NCBI RefSeq assembly: GCF_017168195.1
Contig: NZ_JADNYL010000001.1
Location: 744,001-808,000 of the forward strand
From: Thalassotalea sp. G2M2-11
GTDB lineage: Bacteria; Pseudomonadota; Gammaproteobacteria; Enterobacterales; Alteromonadaceae
Direction: 5' to 3'
Length of the DNA stretch: 64,000 bases
Position 1 is the stretch's first letter. Each line of letters opens with the position of its first letter. Shown here piece by piece: positions 45,226 to 54,675 of the stretch. The position numbers were made by a program, and so were the translations under genes. The notes beneath the pieces are model-generated. The model ran no database searches. It saw only the letters and a program-made list of their open reading frames with translations, and was not told the origin of the DNA.

Positions 45226-47088
45226 TCAATTAATGAACTGATTTATTTTTTCAATGATCCCTGCGCTGTCTAATCCAAGTTCATGATGGATCTCATCTTG
45301 AGTCCCATGTTTGATAAAACAATCGGGTAAACCAATATTGAGTATTTTAGTCTGAATGCCTTGATTTAATACATATTCATTGACTGCTGAGCCTGCGCCA
45401 CCAGCAATGGCGTTATCTTCAACGGTGACAATTAACTCATGGCTATTGATCATTTGTTCTATTAATTGATGATCTAAGGGTTTTACAAAGCGCATATCAA
45501 CAACACTAGCACCTAATGCTTGCGCGGCTTGTTGAGCATGCGCCAAAGTGGTGCCGAAGTTTAAGATAGCAATGTTGCTTCCTTGTTCCATGATACGTCC
45601 TTTACCGATAGCTATCGTGTCACTGATTGATGGTAACTCGGCACCTGTACCATTCCCTCGAGGGTATCTGACGGCGGCTGGTGTTGACATTTGGTGACCT
45701 GTGGTCAACATAAGTTGACATTCACGTTCGTCACTGGGGGTCATTATGGTCATATTAGGAATACAACGCATAAAGCTTAGGTCAAATGAACCTTGGTGAG
45801 TTGGGCCATCAGCACCGACAATACCTGCGCGATCAATAGCAAACAGTACGGGTAAATTCTGAATCGCGATATCATGAATTAGTTGATCATAACCCCGTTG
45901 CAAAAAGCTAGAATAAATTGCTACAACAGGGTGTTGCTCTCCAATGGCAAGCCCGGCAGCAAAGGTAACTGCATGTTGCTCAGCGATGGCAACATCATGG
46001 TACTTTTCAGGAAAACGTTGGCTAAACTCTACCATGCCAGAGCCTTCACGCATCGCCGGTGTAATGGCTGCCAGCTTGTTATCTATTTCGGCCGTTTTAC
46101 ATAACCAATCACCAAAAATTTGTGAATAAGTCGGTAAACTTGGTTTACTTTTTGGCAGATTAGTTTCGGCAGGATTAAACTTTGGCACTGCATGATATTT
46201 GATAGGATCTTGCTCGGCAGCTTGGTAGCCTTTGCCTTTTTTTGTCGCAATATGCAGTAATTGAGGCCCTTTTAAGTTACGCATATTGTGGATAGTATCC
46301 ACTAAACCGTTAACATCATGACCGTCGATAGGACCAATATAGTTAAAGCCTAACTCTTCAAAAAAGGTACTTGGTACGACCATGCCTTTTAAGTGCTCTT
46401 CAGCTCGGCTCGCTAATTCTTTAATTGGAGGGATGTTTTTCAGGATGCGCTTACTACCTTCTCTTAGGCCAGTATAAAGGTTACCTGACAACAATTTAGC
46501 CAAATGGTTATTTAGTGCGCCAACATTTTCTGAAATAGACATCTCATTATCATTGAGTACCACCAACATATCCTTATGGATATCGCCAGCATGATTTAAT
46601 GCTTCAAATGCCATGCCTGCTGTCATTGCACCATCACCAATTACGGCAACCGTTTTTCTATTTTTACCTTCTTTTTCTGCCGCAACTGCTAAGCCGAGCG
46701 CCGCTGAAATTGATGTGCTTGAGTGGCCGACACTAAGTACATCATATTCACTTTCTTCACGCCAAGGGAACGGATGCAACCCCTCTTTTTGACGTATGGT
46801 ATGTAGCTGATCACGTCGTCCCGTTAATATTTTGTGTGGATATGCTTGATGACCAACATCCCAAATAAGGTGATCAAAGGGCGTATTATAAACGTAATGT
46901 AATGCTACGGTTAATTCGATAGTCCCTAAGCCTGAAGCAAAGTGTCCGCTACTTTTACTGACCGAATTTAATAAATAACGACGTAGTTCTTCACTCGCTT
47001 GTTCTAATTGATTTTTTTCTAGTTTGCGCAAGTCAGCAGGACTATTAATGCTGGCAAGAAGCGGGTAATGATCAAGGTTTGTAGTCAT
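45226..47088 (-). CDS. dxs: 1-deoxy-D-xylulose-5-phosphate synthase
   Basis: A 620-residue thiamine-diphosphate enzyme at the entry of the MEP isoprenoid pathway; it joins pyruvate and glyceraldehyde-3-phosphate. Motifs: [18 protein letters not shown], the ThDP site [27 protein letters not shown] and [15 protein letters not shown]. Length matches E. coli Dxs (620). It is the last gene of the xseB-ispA-dxs operon, 16 bp after ispA. Confidence 0.98.
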   Translation of the reverse strand: MTTNLDHYPLLASINSPADLRKLEKNQLEQASEELRRYLLNSVSKSSGHFASGLGTIELTVALHYVYNTPFDHLIWDVGHQAYPHKILTGRRDQLHTIRQKEGLHPFPWREESEYDVLSVGHSSTSISAALGLAVAAEKEGKNRKTVAVIGDGAMTAGMAFEALNHAGDIHKDMLVVLNDNEMSISENVGALNNHLAKLLSGNLYTGLREGSKRILKNIPPIKELASRAEEHLKGMVVPSTFFEELGFNYIGPIDGHDVNGLVDTIHNMRNLKGPQLLHIATKKGKGYQAAEQDPIKYHAVPKFNPAETNLPKSKPSLPTYSQIFGDWLCKTAEIDNKLAAITPAMREGSGMVEFSQRFPEKYHDVAIAEQHAVTFAAGLAIGEQHPVVAIYSSFLQRGYDQLIHDIAIQNLPVLFAIDRAGIVGADGPTHQGSFDLSFMRCIPNMTIMTPSDERECQLMLTTGHQMSTPAAVRYPRGNGTGAELPSISDTIAIGKGRIMEQGSNIAILNFGTTLAHAQQAAQALGASVVDMRFVKPLDHQLIEQMINSHELIVTVEDNAIAGGAGSAVNEYVLNQGIQTKILNIGLPDCFIKHGTQDEIHHELGLDSAGIIEKINQFIN

Positions 47089-47104
47089 AATTATTATTCA
47101 GTAC

Positions 47105-47995
47105 CTAGCTGGTACGTTGGATGATAAAGGTCGCAAATTCCGATAAATTCTGTGTATTGTAAGGCAAAGTGGTCAAAGCTTGAAGTGCTTGTTGATATAA
47201 GTCGTCAGCTTTTTGCTGAGCACCTTGTAATCCAAGCAATGCAGGGTAGGTGCTTTTATTGGCATTGATATCAGAACCTGCTGGTTTGCCCAGCTCTTCT
47301 TCACTTGAAGTAATATCAATAATGTCATCGCGTACTTGATATGCCAAACCAACCCGTTGCGCATAGGTTGCCAACGCTTGTTTTTCTTGTGGCATGATGT
47401 CTTGGGCACATTCGGCGGCCATTAATATGGAGGCTTCCAGTAAGGCACCTGTTTTTAAGGCGTGGATTTGCTCTAACTGTTCTAATGATATCGACTGGTT
47501 AGTCGCAGACAAATCAAGCGCTTGTCCACCACACATTCCTTGGTAACCACTGGCTTTTACCAATAGTTGAATCAAGGTAATGCGTTTACTCGCAACTTGC
47601 TCGGAAAATTCATGATTGGCCAGTATGTCAAATGCTAGGGTTTGTAAGCTATCGCCGGCTAAAATTGCGCTAGCTTCGTCAAACGCTTTATGACAAGTAG
47701 GTTGTCCGCGACGTAAGTCGTCATCATCCATTGCGGGTAAATCATCATGGAGCAATGAATAGGCATGAATACACTCTAGTGCTGCCGCGATTCCATCAAT
47801 ATCATCGGCTTGAACGCCTAAGCACTCACCGGTGATATGTGCTAAATAAGGGCGCATACGCTTACCGCCCATTAACAAGCCATAGCGCATGGCTTGATGT
47901 AGAGTGTCATCATTTATAGCTAAACTATTGAGTTTATTAAGTAAGTATTGATCGGTTCGCTCTTGAATAGACTTGAGCTTTACTAAGTGGGTCAT
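47105..47995 (-). CDS. ispA: Farnesyl diphosphate synthase
   Basis: A 296-residue short-chain trans-prenyltransferase. The first aspartate-rich motif is DDLPAMDDDDLRRG and the second is DDIID; GGKRMRPYL and the substrate lysine/arginine region are present. It condenses isopentenyl units to farnesyl diphosphate for quinones and the cell-wall lipid carrier. Its start overlaps the xseB stop by 4 bp. Confidence 0.97.
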   Translation of the reverse strand: MTHLVKLKSIQERTDQYLLNKLNSLAINDDTLHQAMRYGLLMGGKRMRPYLAHITGECLGVQADDIDGIAAALECIHAYSLLHDDLPAMDDDDLRRGQPTCHKAFDEASAILAGDSLQTLAFDILANHEFSEQVASKRITLIQLLVKASGYQGMCGGQALDLSATNQSISLEQLEQIHALKTGALLEASILMAAECAQDIMPQEKQALATYAQRVGLAYQVRDDIIDITSSEEELGKPAGSDINANKSTYPALLGLQGAQQKADDLYQQALQALTTLPYNTQNLSEFATFIIQRTS

Positions 47996-48243
47996 GATGA
48001 TTGACTGTCTTTTACATTGAAGTCTGATAAGGTTTGTTGGCCACTTTCATCCATTAAAATTTGAATGCGCTGTTCGGCTTCTTTTAATTTGTCTTGGCTG
48101 ACTTTACTTAAATTTAAGCCACGCTCAAACAACGCCATTGAATCTTCTAAACTTAATTCACCTTTTTCAAGGTTTTGCACTATGGCTTCAAGTTCATTTA
48201 ATGATTCTTCAAAGCTTAAATTTTCTATTTTTTTACGTGCCAT
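47992..48243 (-). CDS. xseB: Exodeoxyribonuclease VII small subunit
   Basis: An 83-residue helical protein starting MARKKIENLSFEESLNELE; this ATG at 48243 fits all homologues, and the 13-residue upstream extension (from 48282) is not used. The FEESLNELEAIVQNLEKGELSLEDSMALFERGL pattern is diagnostic. It partners XseA (encoded elsewhere) in ssDNA degradation. First gene of the xseB-ispA-dxs operon, divergent from pomA. Confidence 0.95.
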   Translation of the reverse strand: MARKKIENLSFEESLNELEAIVQNLEKGELSLEDSMALFERGLNLSKVSQDKLKEAEQRIQILMDESGQQTLSDFNVKDSQSS

Positions 48244-48535
48244 AGGGGCATTAAACTCGGGTATGCGTAGGTTTATGCGCAAGTTACCTTAGCTGGCATC
48301 AATGGTCAATGATAGGACGAATGATAACGAAATAAAAATATTGTTCAGTTTTCCTTAAGTTATTGACAATATGGGCGATAATATAACTATTACAATTAAT
48401 AAAAACTCTTGCCGCTTTCTTTTCTGTCATTGTTGGCGATCAAAAAAACGTGAGAATTTGTATTCGCCTATCAACAACCCTTAGGGTATTATCAAGAAAA
48501 GGGCTGGTGATTTAGCAACATTTTTGGAGGCTTGT

Positions 48536-49300
48536 GTGGATTTAGCTACGCTACTGGGAATTTTAGGTGCCATTGGTTTTATCGTAATGGCAATGATCTT
48601 AGGTGGCGATATCAACATGTTTGTTGATACCCAATCTATTCTAATCGTATTTTGTGGTTCTTTGTTTATCGTCTTAGCCAATTATAATTTGGGGCAGTTT
48701 TTTGGTATTGGCAAAATCATCGCAAAAGCATTCATGTTCAAAATTGAGCAGCCGGAAGAGCTTATTGAAAAGTCAGTTGAAATGGCTGATGCCGCGCGAA
48801 AAGGCGGCTTTTTAGCGCTTGAAGAAGCAGAGATATCGAACTCTTTTATGCAAAAAGGAGTTGATATGCTAGTAGATGGCCATGATGCCGATGTTGTCAG
48901 AGGCACATTACAAAAAGATATTAGCTTAACGACTGAACGCCATGAAAGGGGCATAGGGATGTTATCTGCTTTAGCCGATGTTGCGCCAGCCATGGGGATG
49001 ATAGGTACTCTCATCGGTTTGGTTGCTATGCTGTCAAATATGGATGACCCTAAAGCTATTGGACCGGCAATGGCGGTTGCCTTGTTAACGACATTGTATG
49101 GTGCTTTTCTTGCAAACGTAATTGCCATTCCCATCGCCAACAAGTTGAAAATACGTATGGCGGAAGAAAAATTAAACCAAGAGCTGATTCTTGATGCAGT
49201 ATTAGGTATTCAAGATGGGCAAAATCCACGCGTGATTGAAGGTCTGCTGAAAAATTATTTAGCAGAAGGTAAACGCGTGATTGATACCACTGAAGAGTAA
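48536..49300 (+). CDS. pomA: Flagellar stator protein, Na+-type (MotA/PomA)
   Basis: 254 residues with four membrane helices, starting with GTG at 48536 after an ideal GGAGG site; a TTG at 48524 in the same frame is rejected. VDLATLLGILGAIGFIVMAM is the PomA-type N-terminus, and the conserved prolines in the DVAPAMGMIGTLIGLV helix are present. With PomB it forms the Na+-driven torque channel of the polar flagellum. Its insertion between xseB and thiI is seen in other Alteromonadales and Vibrio. Confidence 0.95.
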   Translation: MDLATLLGILGAIGFIVMAMILGGDINMFVDTQSILIVFCGSLFIVLANYNLGQFFGIGKIIAKAFMFKIEQPEELIEKSVEMADAARKGGFLALEEAEISNSFMQKGVDMLVDGHDADVVRGTLQKDISLTTERHERGIGMLSALADVAPAMGMIGTLIGLVAMLSNMDDPKAIGPAMAVALLTTLYGAFLANVIAIPIANKLKIRMAEEKLNQELILDAVLGIQDGQNPRVIEGLLKNYLAEGKRVIDTTEE

Positions 49301-49311
49301 GCGAGGTCGCT

Positions 49312-50268
49312 ATGGCTAATCCTCCAGAGTGTAAGTGCCCACCCCCAGGGTTACCGCCTTGGATGGGGACGTTTGCCGATTTAATGTCGTTGTTGATGTG
49401 CTTTTTCGTATTATTACTGTCTTTTTCAGAGATGGACGTGTTGAAATTTAAGCAAATCGCAGGGTCAATGAAGTTTGCTTTTGGTGTACAAAATAAAATT
49501 GAAGTCAAAGATATTCCTAAAGGCACCAGTATCATTGCGCAAGAGTTCCGACCGGGTAAGCCTGAACCAACACCAATCGAGGTGATGCAGCAACAAACGG
49601 TCGAGATGACGCAACAAATGCTGGAATTTCAGGCGGGTGATGAAACTTCTGCTGGTGGTCGACAAGAGCAGCGCGGCACTGAGCGTGGTGGCCAGTCGCA
49701 AAGTACCGCTGATGAAATGTCCGCCCAAGCAGCACAGAAAGCCAAAGATGAGCTAGAAGAAGCATCACAAGAACAAGTGAATGAATTAGTGAAGAAAATT
49801 GCCGAACAGCTTGAACAGCAAATTCAAGATGGTGCAATAGAATTAGAATCACTAGGTCAGCAAGTGATTATTCGCATCCGAGAAAATGGTTCATTCCCTT
49901 CGGGCTCGGCATTTTTGCAACCTAAGTTTCGCCCTATTATTCGTGAAATAGGGGAGTTACTTAATACGGTACCGGGTGAAATTATGGTGTCAGGCCACAC
50001 GGATAATCAGAATATTGCTTCAGAACTTTTTACCTCAAACTGGGACTTATCAAGTAAACGTGCAGTGGCGATTGGCCATGAATTACTCAGAGTGCCAGAT
50101 TTTGATGCCAGTCGTATGATCGTTGCAGGGCATGCTGATTCAAGACCATTAGTACCTAACACTAATGCGTTAAATCGTCGCCGCAATCGTCGGGTTGAAA
50201 TTGCAATCAACCAAGGTAAAGCAAAAGAAACAGAACCGTTTTCTGTAATTCGATCTGATAATAACTAA
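49312..50268 (+). CDS. pomB: Flagellar stator protein, Na+-type (MotB/PomB)
   Basis: 318 residues: a short cytoplasmic N-terminus with CKCPPPGLPPWMGTFADL, one membrane helix with the ion-binding Asp in the segment FADLMSLLMCFFVLLLSFSE, a long Gln/Glu-rich linker (about 85-175) and a peptidoglycan-binding OmpA-like domain (VSGHTDNQNI, NRRRNRRVEI). It anchors the stator to the wall. It lies 11 bp after pomA and is followed by a strong terminator. Confidence 0.95.
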   Translation: MANPPECKCPPPGLPPWMGTFADLMSLLMCFFVLLLSFSEMDVLKFKQIAGSMKFAFGVQNKIEVKDIPKGTSIIAQEFRPGKPEPTPIEVMQQQTVEMTQQMLEFQAGDETSAGGRQEQRGTERGGQSQSTADEMSAQAAQKAKDELEEASQEQVNELVKKIAEQLEQQIQDGAIELESLGQQVIIRIRENGSFPSGSAFLQPKFRPIIREIGELLNTVPGEIMVSGHTDNQNIASELFTSNWDLSSKRAVAIGHELLRVPDFDASRMIVAGHADSRPLVPNTNALNRRRNRRVEIAINQGKAKETEPFSVIRSDNN

Positions 50269-50287
50269 ATCAAAAACATATTAATTG

Positions 50288-50315
50288 AAAGGATCTCTTC
50301 GGGGATCCTTTTTTT
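50288..50315 (+). terminator. Intrinsic terminator after pomB with UUCG tetraloop
   Basis: AAAGGATC (50288-50295) and GATCCTTT (50304-50311) enclose C-TTCG-G, an extra-stable tetraloop, followed by a long T run. Confidence 0.93.
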
Positions 50316-50340
50316 GTTATACAGCATACAGGCCTTAGGG

Positions 50341-50346
50341 TATAAT
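50341..50346 (+). promoter_or_regulatory. -10 box of the probable thiI promoter
   Basis: A perfect TATAAT lies 43 bp before the thiI ATG. The best -35 candidate (TTATAC, 50317-50322, 18-bp spacing) is weak. Confidence 0.45.
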
Positions 50347-50388
50347 GCGCGCCAATTATTTTAACTGCAGTTGTTATTCGGTATTTTT

Positions 50389-51843
50389 ATGAAATTTATT
50401 GTCAAGTTACAGGCTGAAATTGCGATAAAGAGTCGCCCTGTACGTAAGCGTTTTACTAAGATCTTAGAGTCTAATATAAAAAATGTTTTACGTCGTGTTG
50501 ATGAGCAAGTAACAACAAAAATCAACTGGGATAGCATTGAAGTTAACAGTAAAAATACTGATGAAGCCAATCGTCAGCAATTGATTGAAACCTTACAGTG
50601 TATTCCAGGTGTGGCGATGTTCATTGAAGTTCAGCGCACAGACTTTACTGATTTACATGATATTTACGAAAAAACCTTAGCTATACATGCCAAAACCATC
50701 GAAAACAAAACTTTTTGTGTGCGTGTCAAACGTACGGGAGAACATGAATTTACCTCGTTGCAAATTGAGCAATATGTCGGTGGAGGCCTTAATCAGTCTG
50801 TCGAAAGTGCTAAAGTACAATTGCGTAAGCCTCAGGTGACGATTAACTTAGAAGTGAAACGTAATGATTTATTTATTGTCACTGATAAATACGCTGGTTT
50901 AGGTGGTTTCCCTATTGCTACGCAAGAAGATGTGCTTTCTTTGATGTCTGGCGGCTTTGACTCTGCGGTGTCAAGTTTTCAAATGATCAAAAAAGGGGCC
51001 CGCACTCATTATTGTTTCTTTAATTTAGGTGGTTCGGCTCACGAAGTTGGTGTCAAAGAAGTCAGCCATTATTTATGGAATAAATTTGGCGCCTCACACC
51101 GAGTAAAGTTTTTTGCTGTTGATTTTGAACCTGTGGTTGCTGAAATTCTAGAGAAAATTGAAAACGGTCAAATGGGTGTTGTCCTTAAACGTATGATGAT
51201 GCGTGCAGCAGCCAAAATTGCTGAAAAACGAGGTATTCAAGCGTTAGTAACAGGTGAAGCGCTTGGGCAAGTATCGAGTCAAACATTAACAAATTTAAAT
51301 GTGATTGATCGTGTCACTGACACCCTGATACTTCGTCCTTTAGCGGCGTATGATAAACAAGACATTATTGATATTGCTCGAAAGATTGGTACTGAAGATT
51401 TTTCAAAAACGATCCCTGAATATTGTGGAGTGATCTCCAAAAAGCCAACTGTGAAAGCAGTGTTATCAAAAATAGAAGCAGAAGAAGCGAATTTTGACTT
51501 CGCTATTTTAGATAAAGTCGTTGAGCAAACACGTATTCTTGATATGCGTGATATTGGTGACGCTGCTGAGCAAGAAATTCACGCGGTTGAGGAAATTAAA
51601 GATATTCCAGGCAATGCCATTGTATTGGATATTCGTAGCCCCGAAGAAGAAGATGAAAACCCTTTGGAAATAGATGGCGTAGAGGTTAAACATTTACCCT
51701 TTTATAAATTAGCGACACAGTTTGGTGATTTAGATCAGTCAAAAGAATACTTACTATATTGTGATCAAGGTGTAATGAGTAAGCTACAAGCACTTTATTT
51801 GATTGATAATGGCTTTCATAACGCGAAAGTATATCGTCCATAA
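50389..51843 (+). CDS. thiI: tRNA 4-thiouridine / thiazole sulfurtransferase
   Basis: 484 residues, starting [20 protein letters not shown] at the ATG 50389 (a TTG at 50371 is rejected). Domains: N-terminal ferredoxin-like and THUMP (about 1-165), PP-loop ATPase with SGGFDSAV (about 190), and a C-terminal rhodanese domain with the active cysteine in [13 protein letters not shown]. The second conserved cysteine is in [12 protein letters not shown]. The rhodanese domain marks the form that serves both tRNA thiolation (s4U8) and thiamine thiazole synthesis. Own promoter; converges on panE. Confidence 0.97.
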   Translation: MKFIVKLQAEIAIKSRPVRKRFTKILESNIKNVLRRVDEQVTTKINWDSIEVNSKNTDEANRQQLIETLQCIPGVAMFIEVQRTDFTDLHDIYEKTLAIHAKTIENKTFCVRVKRTGEHEFTSLQIEQYVGGGLNQSVESAKVQLRKPQVTINLEVKRNDLFIVTDKYAGLGGFPIATQEDVLSLMSGGFDSAVSSFQMIKKGARTHYCFFNLGGSAHEVGVKEVSHYLWNKFGASHRVKFFAVDFEPVVAEILEKIENGQMGVVLKRMMMRAAAKIAEKRGIQALVTGEALGQVSSQTLTNLNVIDRVTDTLILRPLAAYDKQDIIDIARKIGTEDFSKTIPEYCGVISKKPTVKAVLSKIEAEEANFDFAILDKVVEQTRILDMRDIGDAAEQEIHAVEEIKDIPGNAIVLDIRSPEEEDENPLEIDGVEVKHLPFYKLATQFGDLDQSKEYLLYCDQGVMSKLQALYLIDNGFHNAKVYRP

Positions 51844-51863
51844 ATTACTATATTTTCAAGCAC

Positions 51864-51906
51864 AAAAAAAATCGTCTATTTCATTATGATGTAGACGATT
51901 TTTTGT
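51864..51906. terminator. Bidirectional terminator between thiI and panE
   Basis: ATCGTCTA (51871-51878) and TAGACGAT (51892-51899) flanked by an A run on the left and T run on the right. It overlaps the final codons of panE, so both convergent genes share it. Confidence 0.88.
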
Positions 51907-52807
51907 TAGGTAAACCTTGGTTGGATAATTCAGTTACCGCTTGAGTCAATGCATAATTTATTGGCGTTTCGATATGCAATTTTTTTCCTAAACGAACGAT
52001 AAAGCCATTGATATGAGCAATTTCAGTCGGCCTGTTATGTAGAATGTCACTGCGCATCGAGGAGCAGTTTGTTGCCGTACTTTGCGCAACATTAAGCACT
52101 AAAGCCGTTAATTCGGTTAAGTTGAAGTTGATTTGCTGCGCTTGAGCGACTTGTATAAATTCACTTAAAATGGCGTTAATGTCGGGTAGAAACTTTTGTC
52201 TTGTGATCGCGCCATTATCGCAATTATTCATAGCAGTGAGTGGGTTGATCACACAATTAATCGCTAACTTACGCCATTGCTTTTCTTGAATGTGCTCAGA
52301 CCAAATAGTCTCGGGTAATGCATTATTTAATACTTTTGTGAGCTGCTTTGCTGTTTTAGCAGATAAATTACCACAAAGTAGGCCAATATCACTGGTGCCT
52401 TGACCAGTGTGTTCGATAGCAAATGCCTGATGCTTCTTACTTGCGTGAGTGGTCAGTAAAGTTAATAGCGAATTTTGCGCTGGTAACGATTCTGTCATCA
52501 ACATACCGTTATGACAAAGTATTAGCGGTGTTGAGGGAGAGATAAAAGGCAAATAGTCGTTAAATGCCGCTTGGTAGTGATACGCTTTCAGGCAAAATAT
52601 GACTAGCTCAGCGTGCATAAGGTTCTTTTTATGCGCCATGGTCAACGGAGCTTTTTGCCAAGTTCCATCACTTAAAAATTGCATTTCGCTGGGTGTTTTG
52701 GCGATACTCGAAGAACACAGTATAGTAACCTTGTTTTTTGAACATTGACTCAGTTTGTAATACCACAATAAACCGATTGCGCCTTGCCCAATAATGGTTA
52801 TTTTCAT
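51884..52807 (-). CDS. panE: 2-dehydropantoate 2-reductase
   Basis: A 307-residue NADPH-dependent ketopantoate reductase. The N-terminal Rossmann motif is GQGAIGLLWYYKL (residues about 7-19); VIFCLKAYHY and the helical C-terminal domain with KLAINCVINPLTAMNNC carry the catalytic lysine region. It makes pantoate for coenzyme A. The panE-yajQ adjacency also occurs in E. coli, though there the intervening yajL gene is present, which is missing here. Slightly divergent in loops but all core motifs remain. Confidence 0.9.
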   Translation of the reverse strand: MKITIIGQGAIGLLWYYKLSQCSKNKVTILCSSSIAKTPSEMQFLSDGTWQKAPLTMAHKKNLMHAELVIFCLKAYHYQAAFNDYLPFISPSTPLILCHNGMLMTESLPAQNSLLTLLTTHASKKHQAFAIEHTGQGTSDIGLLCGNLSAKTAKQLTKVLNNALPETIWSEHIQEKQWRKLAINCVINPLTAMNNCDNGAITRQKFLPDINAILSEFIQVAQAQQINFNLTELTALVLNVAQSTATNCSSMRSDILHNRPTEIAHINGFIVRLGKKLHIETPINYALTQAVTELSNQGLPNKKSSTS

Positions 52808-52950
52808 CTGTGATCCTCAAAAATAGGAAAGTGTGGGGTATTGTGCAAGCAAGCGGCTTCTCTGTCACTGTTGATTACTGTCACTAACTGTTTTTAACCT
52901 GATTGCTTTTTGCTATTATGCCAAAAAATTGTAAAAGAGAGATAGTGTTT

Positions 52951-53433
52951 ATGCCTTCAATGGATATAGTTTCAGAGATAAATTTAGAAGAAGTGCGTAA
53001 TGCCACTGAAAATGCGAGTCGTGAACTTGATACACGATTTGATTTTAGAGGTGTTGAGGCTAGCTTTGAGTGGAAAAAACCGAATGTGATAGTCAAAGCT
53101 GAAGGTGATTTTCAAGTTAAACAGTTAGTGGATATGTTACGTTCACAATTAACTAAGCGTAAGATTGATGCTAAATCAATGTCGGTAGGAGCGCCCGAAT
53201 TTTCTGGTCGTAATTGTTCTGCTACCTGTAATTTTAAAGAAGGCATTGAGCAGCCAGAGGCTAAGAAAATTGTTAAATTAATTAAAGATAGTAAATTGAA
53301 AGTGCAAGCGGCCATTCAAGGTGAGCAAGTCAGAGTAACAGGTAAAAAGCGTGATGATTTGCAAGCTGTAATGCGTTTAGTTAAAGACGCTGAGCTAGAA
53401 CAATCATTTCAATTTACTAATTTTCGCGATTAA
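52951..53433 (+). CDS. yajQ: YajQ-family nucleotide-binding protein
   Basis: 160 residues starting [19 protein letters not shown] at the ATG 52951, the universal start of YajQ; the upstream extension (from 52903) is not used. RFDFRG and two RNP-like alpha/beta repeats are visible. Members bind nucleotides and, in Xanthomonas and Pseudomonas, cyclic di-GMP, and affect phage and regulatory processes. Divergent from panE; followed by a terminator. Confidence 0.95.
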   Translation: MPSMDIVSEINLEEVRNATENASRELDTRFDFRGVEASFEWKKPNVIVKAEGDFQVKQLVDMLRSQLTKRKIDAKSMSVGAPEFSGRNCSATCNFKEGIEQPEAKKIVKLIKDSKLKVQAAIQGEQVRVTGKKRDDLQAVMRLVKDAELEQSFQFTNFRD

Positions 53434-53457
53434 TTATTGCAAACTTTTTGTAAAAAA

Positions 53458-53494
53458 TAACGCTCACTAAGGCTAACTTGCTGAGCGTTTTTTT
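53458..53494 (+). terminator. Intrinsic terminator after yajQ
   Basis: AACGCTCA and TGAGCGTT pair around a 15-nt loop and are followed by a T run (53488-53494). Confidence 0.85.
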
Positions 53495-53502
53495 AATGAT
53501 GA

Positions 53503-54366
53503 TTACTCAATAATTGTATTGTGTGATCTGCGAATATCTATCCATAAACTTTTTCTTTTTAATGGCGTTTTGTCTGATAAGTAAGGGTTTTTTAAGATAA
53601 ATATTTTAAATTGATTCTGTTCAAGCCTATCCAGTGCATGACGAAAGTGCTTATAAAATAGTTGATCAAAACTGCCATCGCTTAATGCCTGTTCGAGCCC
53701 ATAGCGAATATCATCAGCTAATGTTTGGTTGTCCTTGGCCACATAAAAATAATAAGCTGTTGGGTAATAAATTAACGTTGTACCGTTAATTGCGATATTC
53801 AATGATTTATGATCTTGGTATTCCCAGTCTATCTCTAGAATGGAGCGAGGAAAATAATCAAAACGTTGCTTAGCCAGCATGAAAAATAAACCTTGATAGT
53901 CGCTGCCTTTTTCAACACGAATATCATTGGCTTCCAATACTTTTGTATCACTCCATCGGTGAAACTGCCCCGGGACCAATTGCTTAAACTGTTCAATCGT
54001 ATGGATATTTTTAAATAAGTTTGCTTGTTTTTTATTTACCAAAGGCATTCGTAAGCCATTTAACCCTTTTAGCACAGGTATTCGAATGGGGAGTGCTTGT
54101 TGTTCTCGTTCTATGGTTGAACCGCCAAAAATCACATCTATATATTGCTGCTGATTCATAAATATAAATGCACGATATTTGGGGATTTTTTTCTTAAGAT
54201 TTACTAATGTGTATTGCTTTTCTGGATGGTAGCTTAAGACGTGTTCAAGCAATTCAGATTGATAACTTTGCTCTAGTGTGCCGTATAAAGTGATGGTTTG
54301 AGCAGCGAGGTGATGAGTATGGCTATACAACAAAATAGCAATAATAGAGATAAACTTCTTTCGCAT
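53503..54366 (-). CDS. Solitary periplasmic solute-binding protein (SBP family 3-like)
   Basis: 287 residues starting MRKKFISIIAILLYSHTHHLAAQ (signal peptide, about 22 residues); a GTG three codons upstream (54375) is an alternative. The mature part shows the two-lobe SBP_bac_3-type pattern with PVLKGLNGLRMPLV and the second-lobe segment YYFYVAKDNQTLADDIRYGLEQALSDGSFDQLF. The family binds amino acids or signals, but here there is no permease or ATPase nearby. The long basic tail after residue 255 is unusual. Ligand unknown. Confidence 0.75.
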   Translation of the reverse strand: MRKKFISIIAILLYSHTHHLAAQTITLYGTLEQSYQSELLEHVLSYHPEKQYTLVNLKKKIPKYRAFIFMNQQQYIDVIFGGSTIEREQQALPIRIPVLKGLNGLRMPLVNKKQANLFKNIHTIEQFKQLVPGQFHRWSDTKVLEANDIRVEKGSDYQGLFFMLAKQRFDYFPRSILEIDWEYQDHKSLNIAINGTTLIYYPTAYYFYVAKDNQTLADDIRYGLEQALSDGSFDQLFYKHFRHALDRLEQNQFKIFILKNPYLSDKTPLKRKSLWIDIRRSHNTIIE

Positions 54367-54675
54367 AACATCCACTGATACGTATATTTGAGCATCAATT
54401 ATATCTTACTTAGTGTTGATATGGCTAGGGTAATTGGGGGCTGTGTTTACTTCTTTGTGGCTATCGCAATGAGTCATCGACAGCTAGGGCATTATACTTT
54501 TTGATCGAAGCTGCTGATTGGATTTGTTGATTATGTAAACAATTGAGTGTTTGGATGTTTACAGTTTAATCTTTTTGTGAATAGTTAAAGCCCATATTGA
54601 AGATAAAAATACTGTTTTTCTTGATTTAGATTAAGTAAATTAGGCAGATATTTATAATAACAAAGATGAAAATTA
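54367..54675. other. Intergenic region between the divergent binding protein and symporter genes
   Basis: 309 bp, AT-rich, containing a small inverted repeat (TTGTT-gattatgta-AACAA near 54526-54544). The symporter promoter is expected near the right end but I cannot fix it. Confidence 0.5.

Noticed and set aside
48682-49143. 153-codon open frame antisense to pomA
   Set aside because: Shadow of pomA; composition is unnatural (Ser/Pro/Ile-rich) and pomA is certain.
49056-49852. Long antisense frames opposite pomA/pomB
   Set aside because: They overlap well-supported stator genes, no ribosome sites, no recognisable domains.
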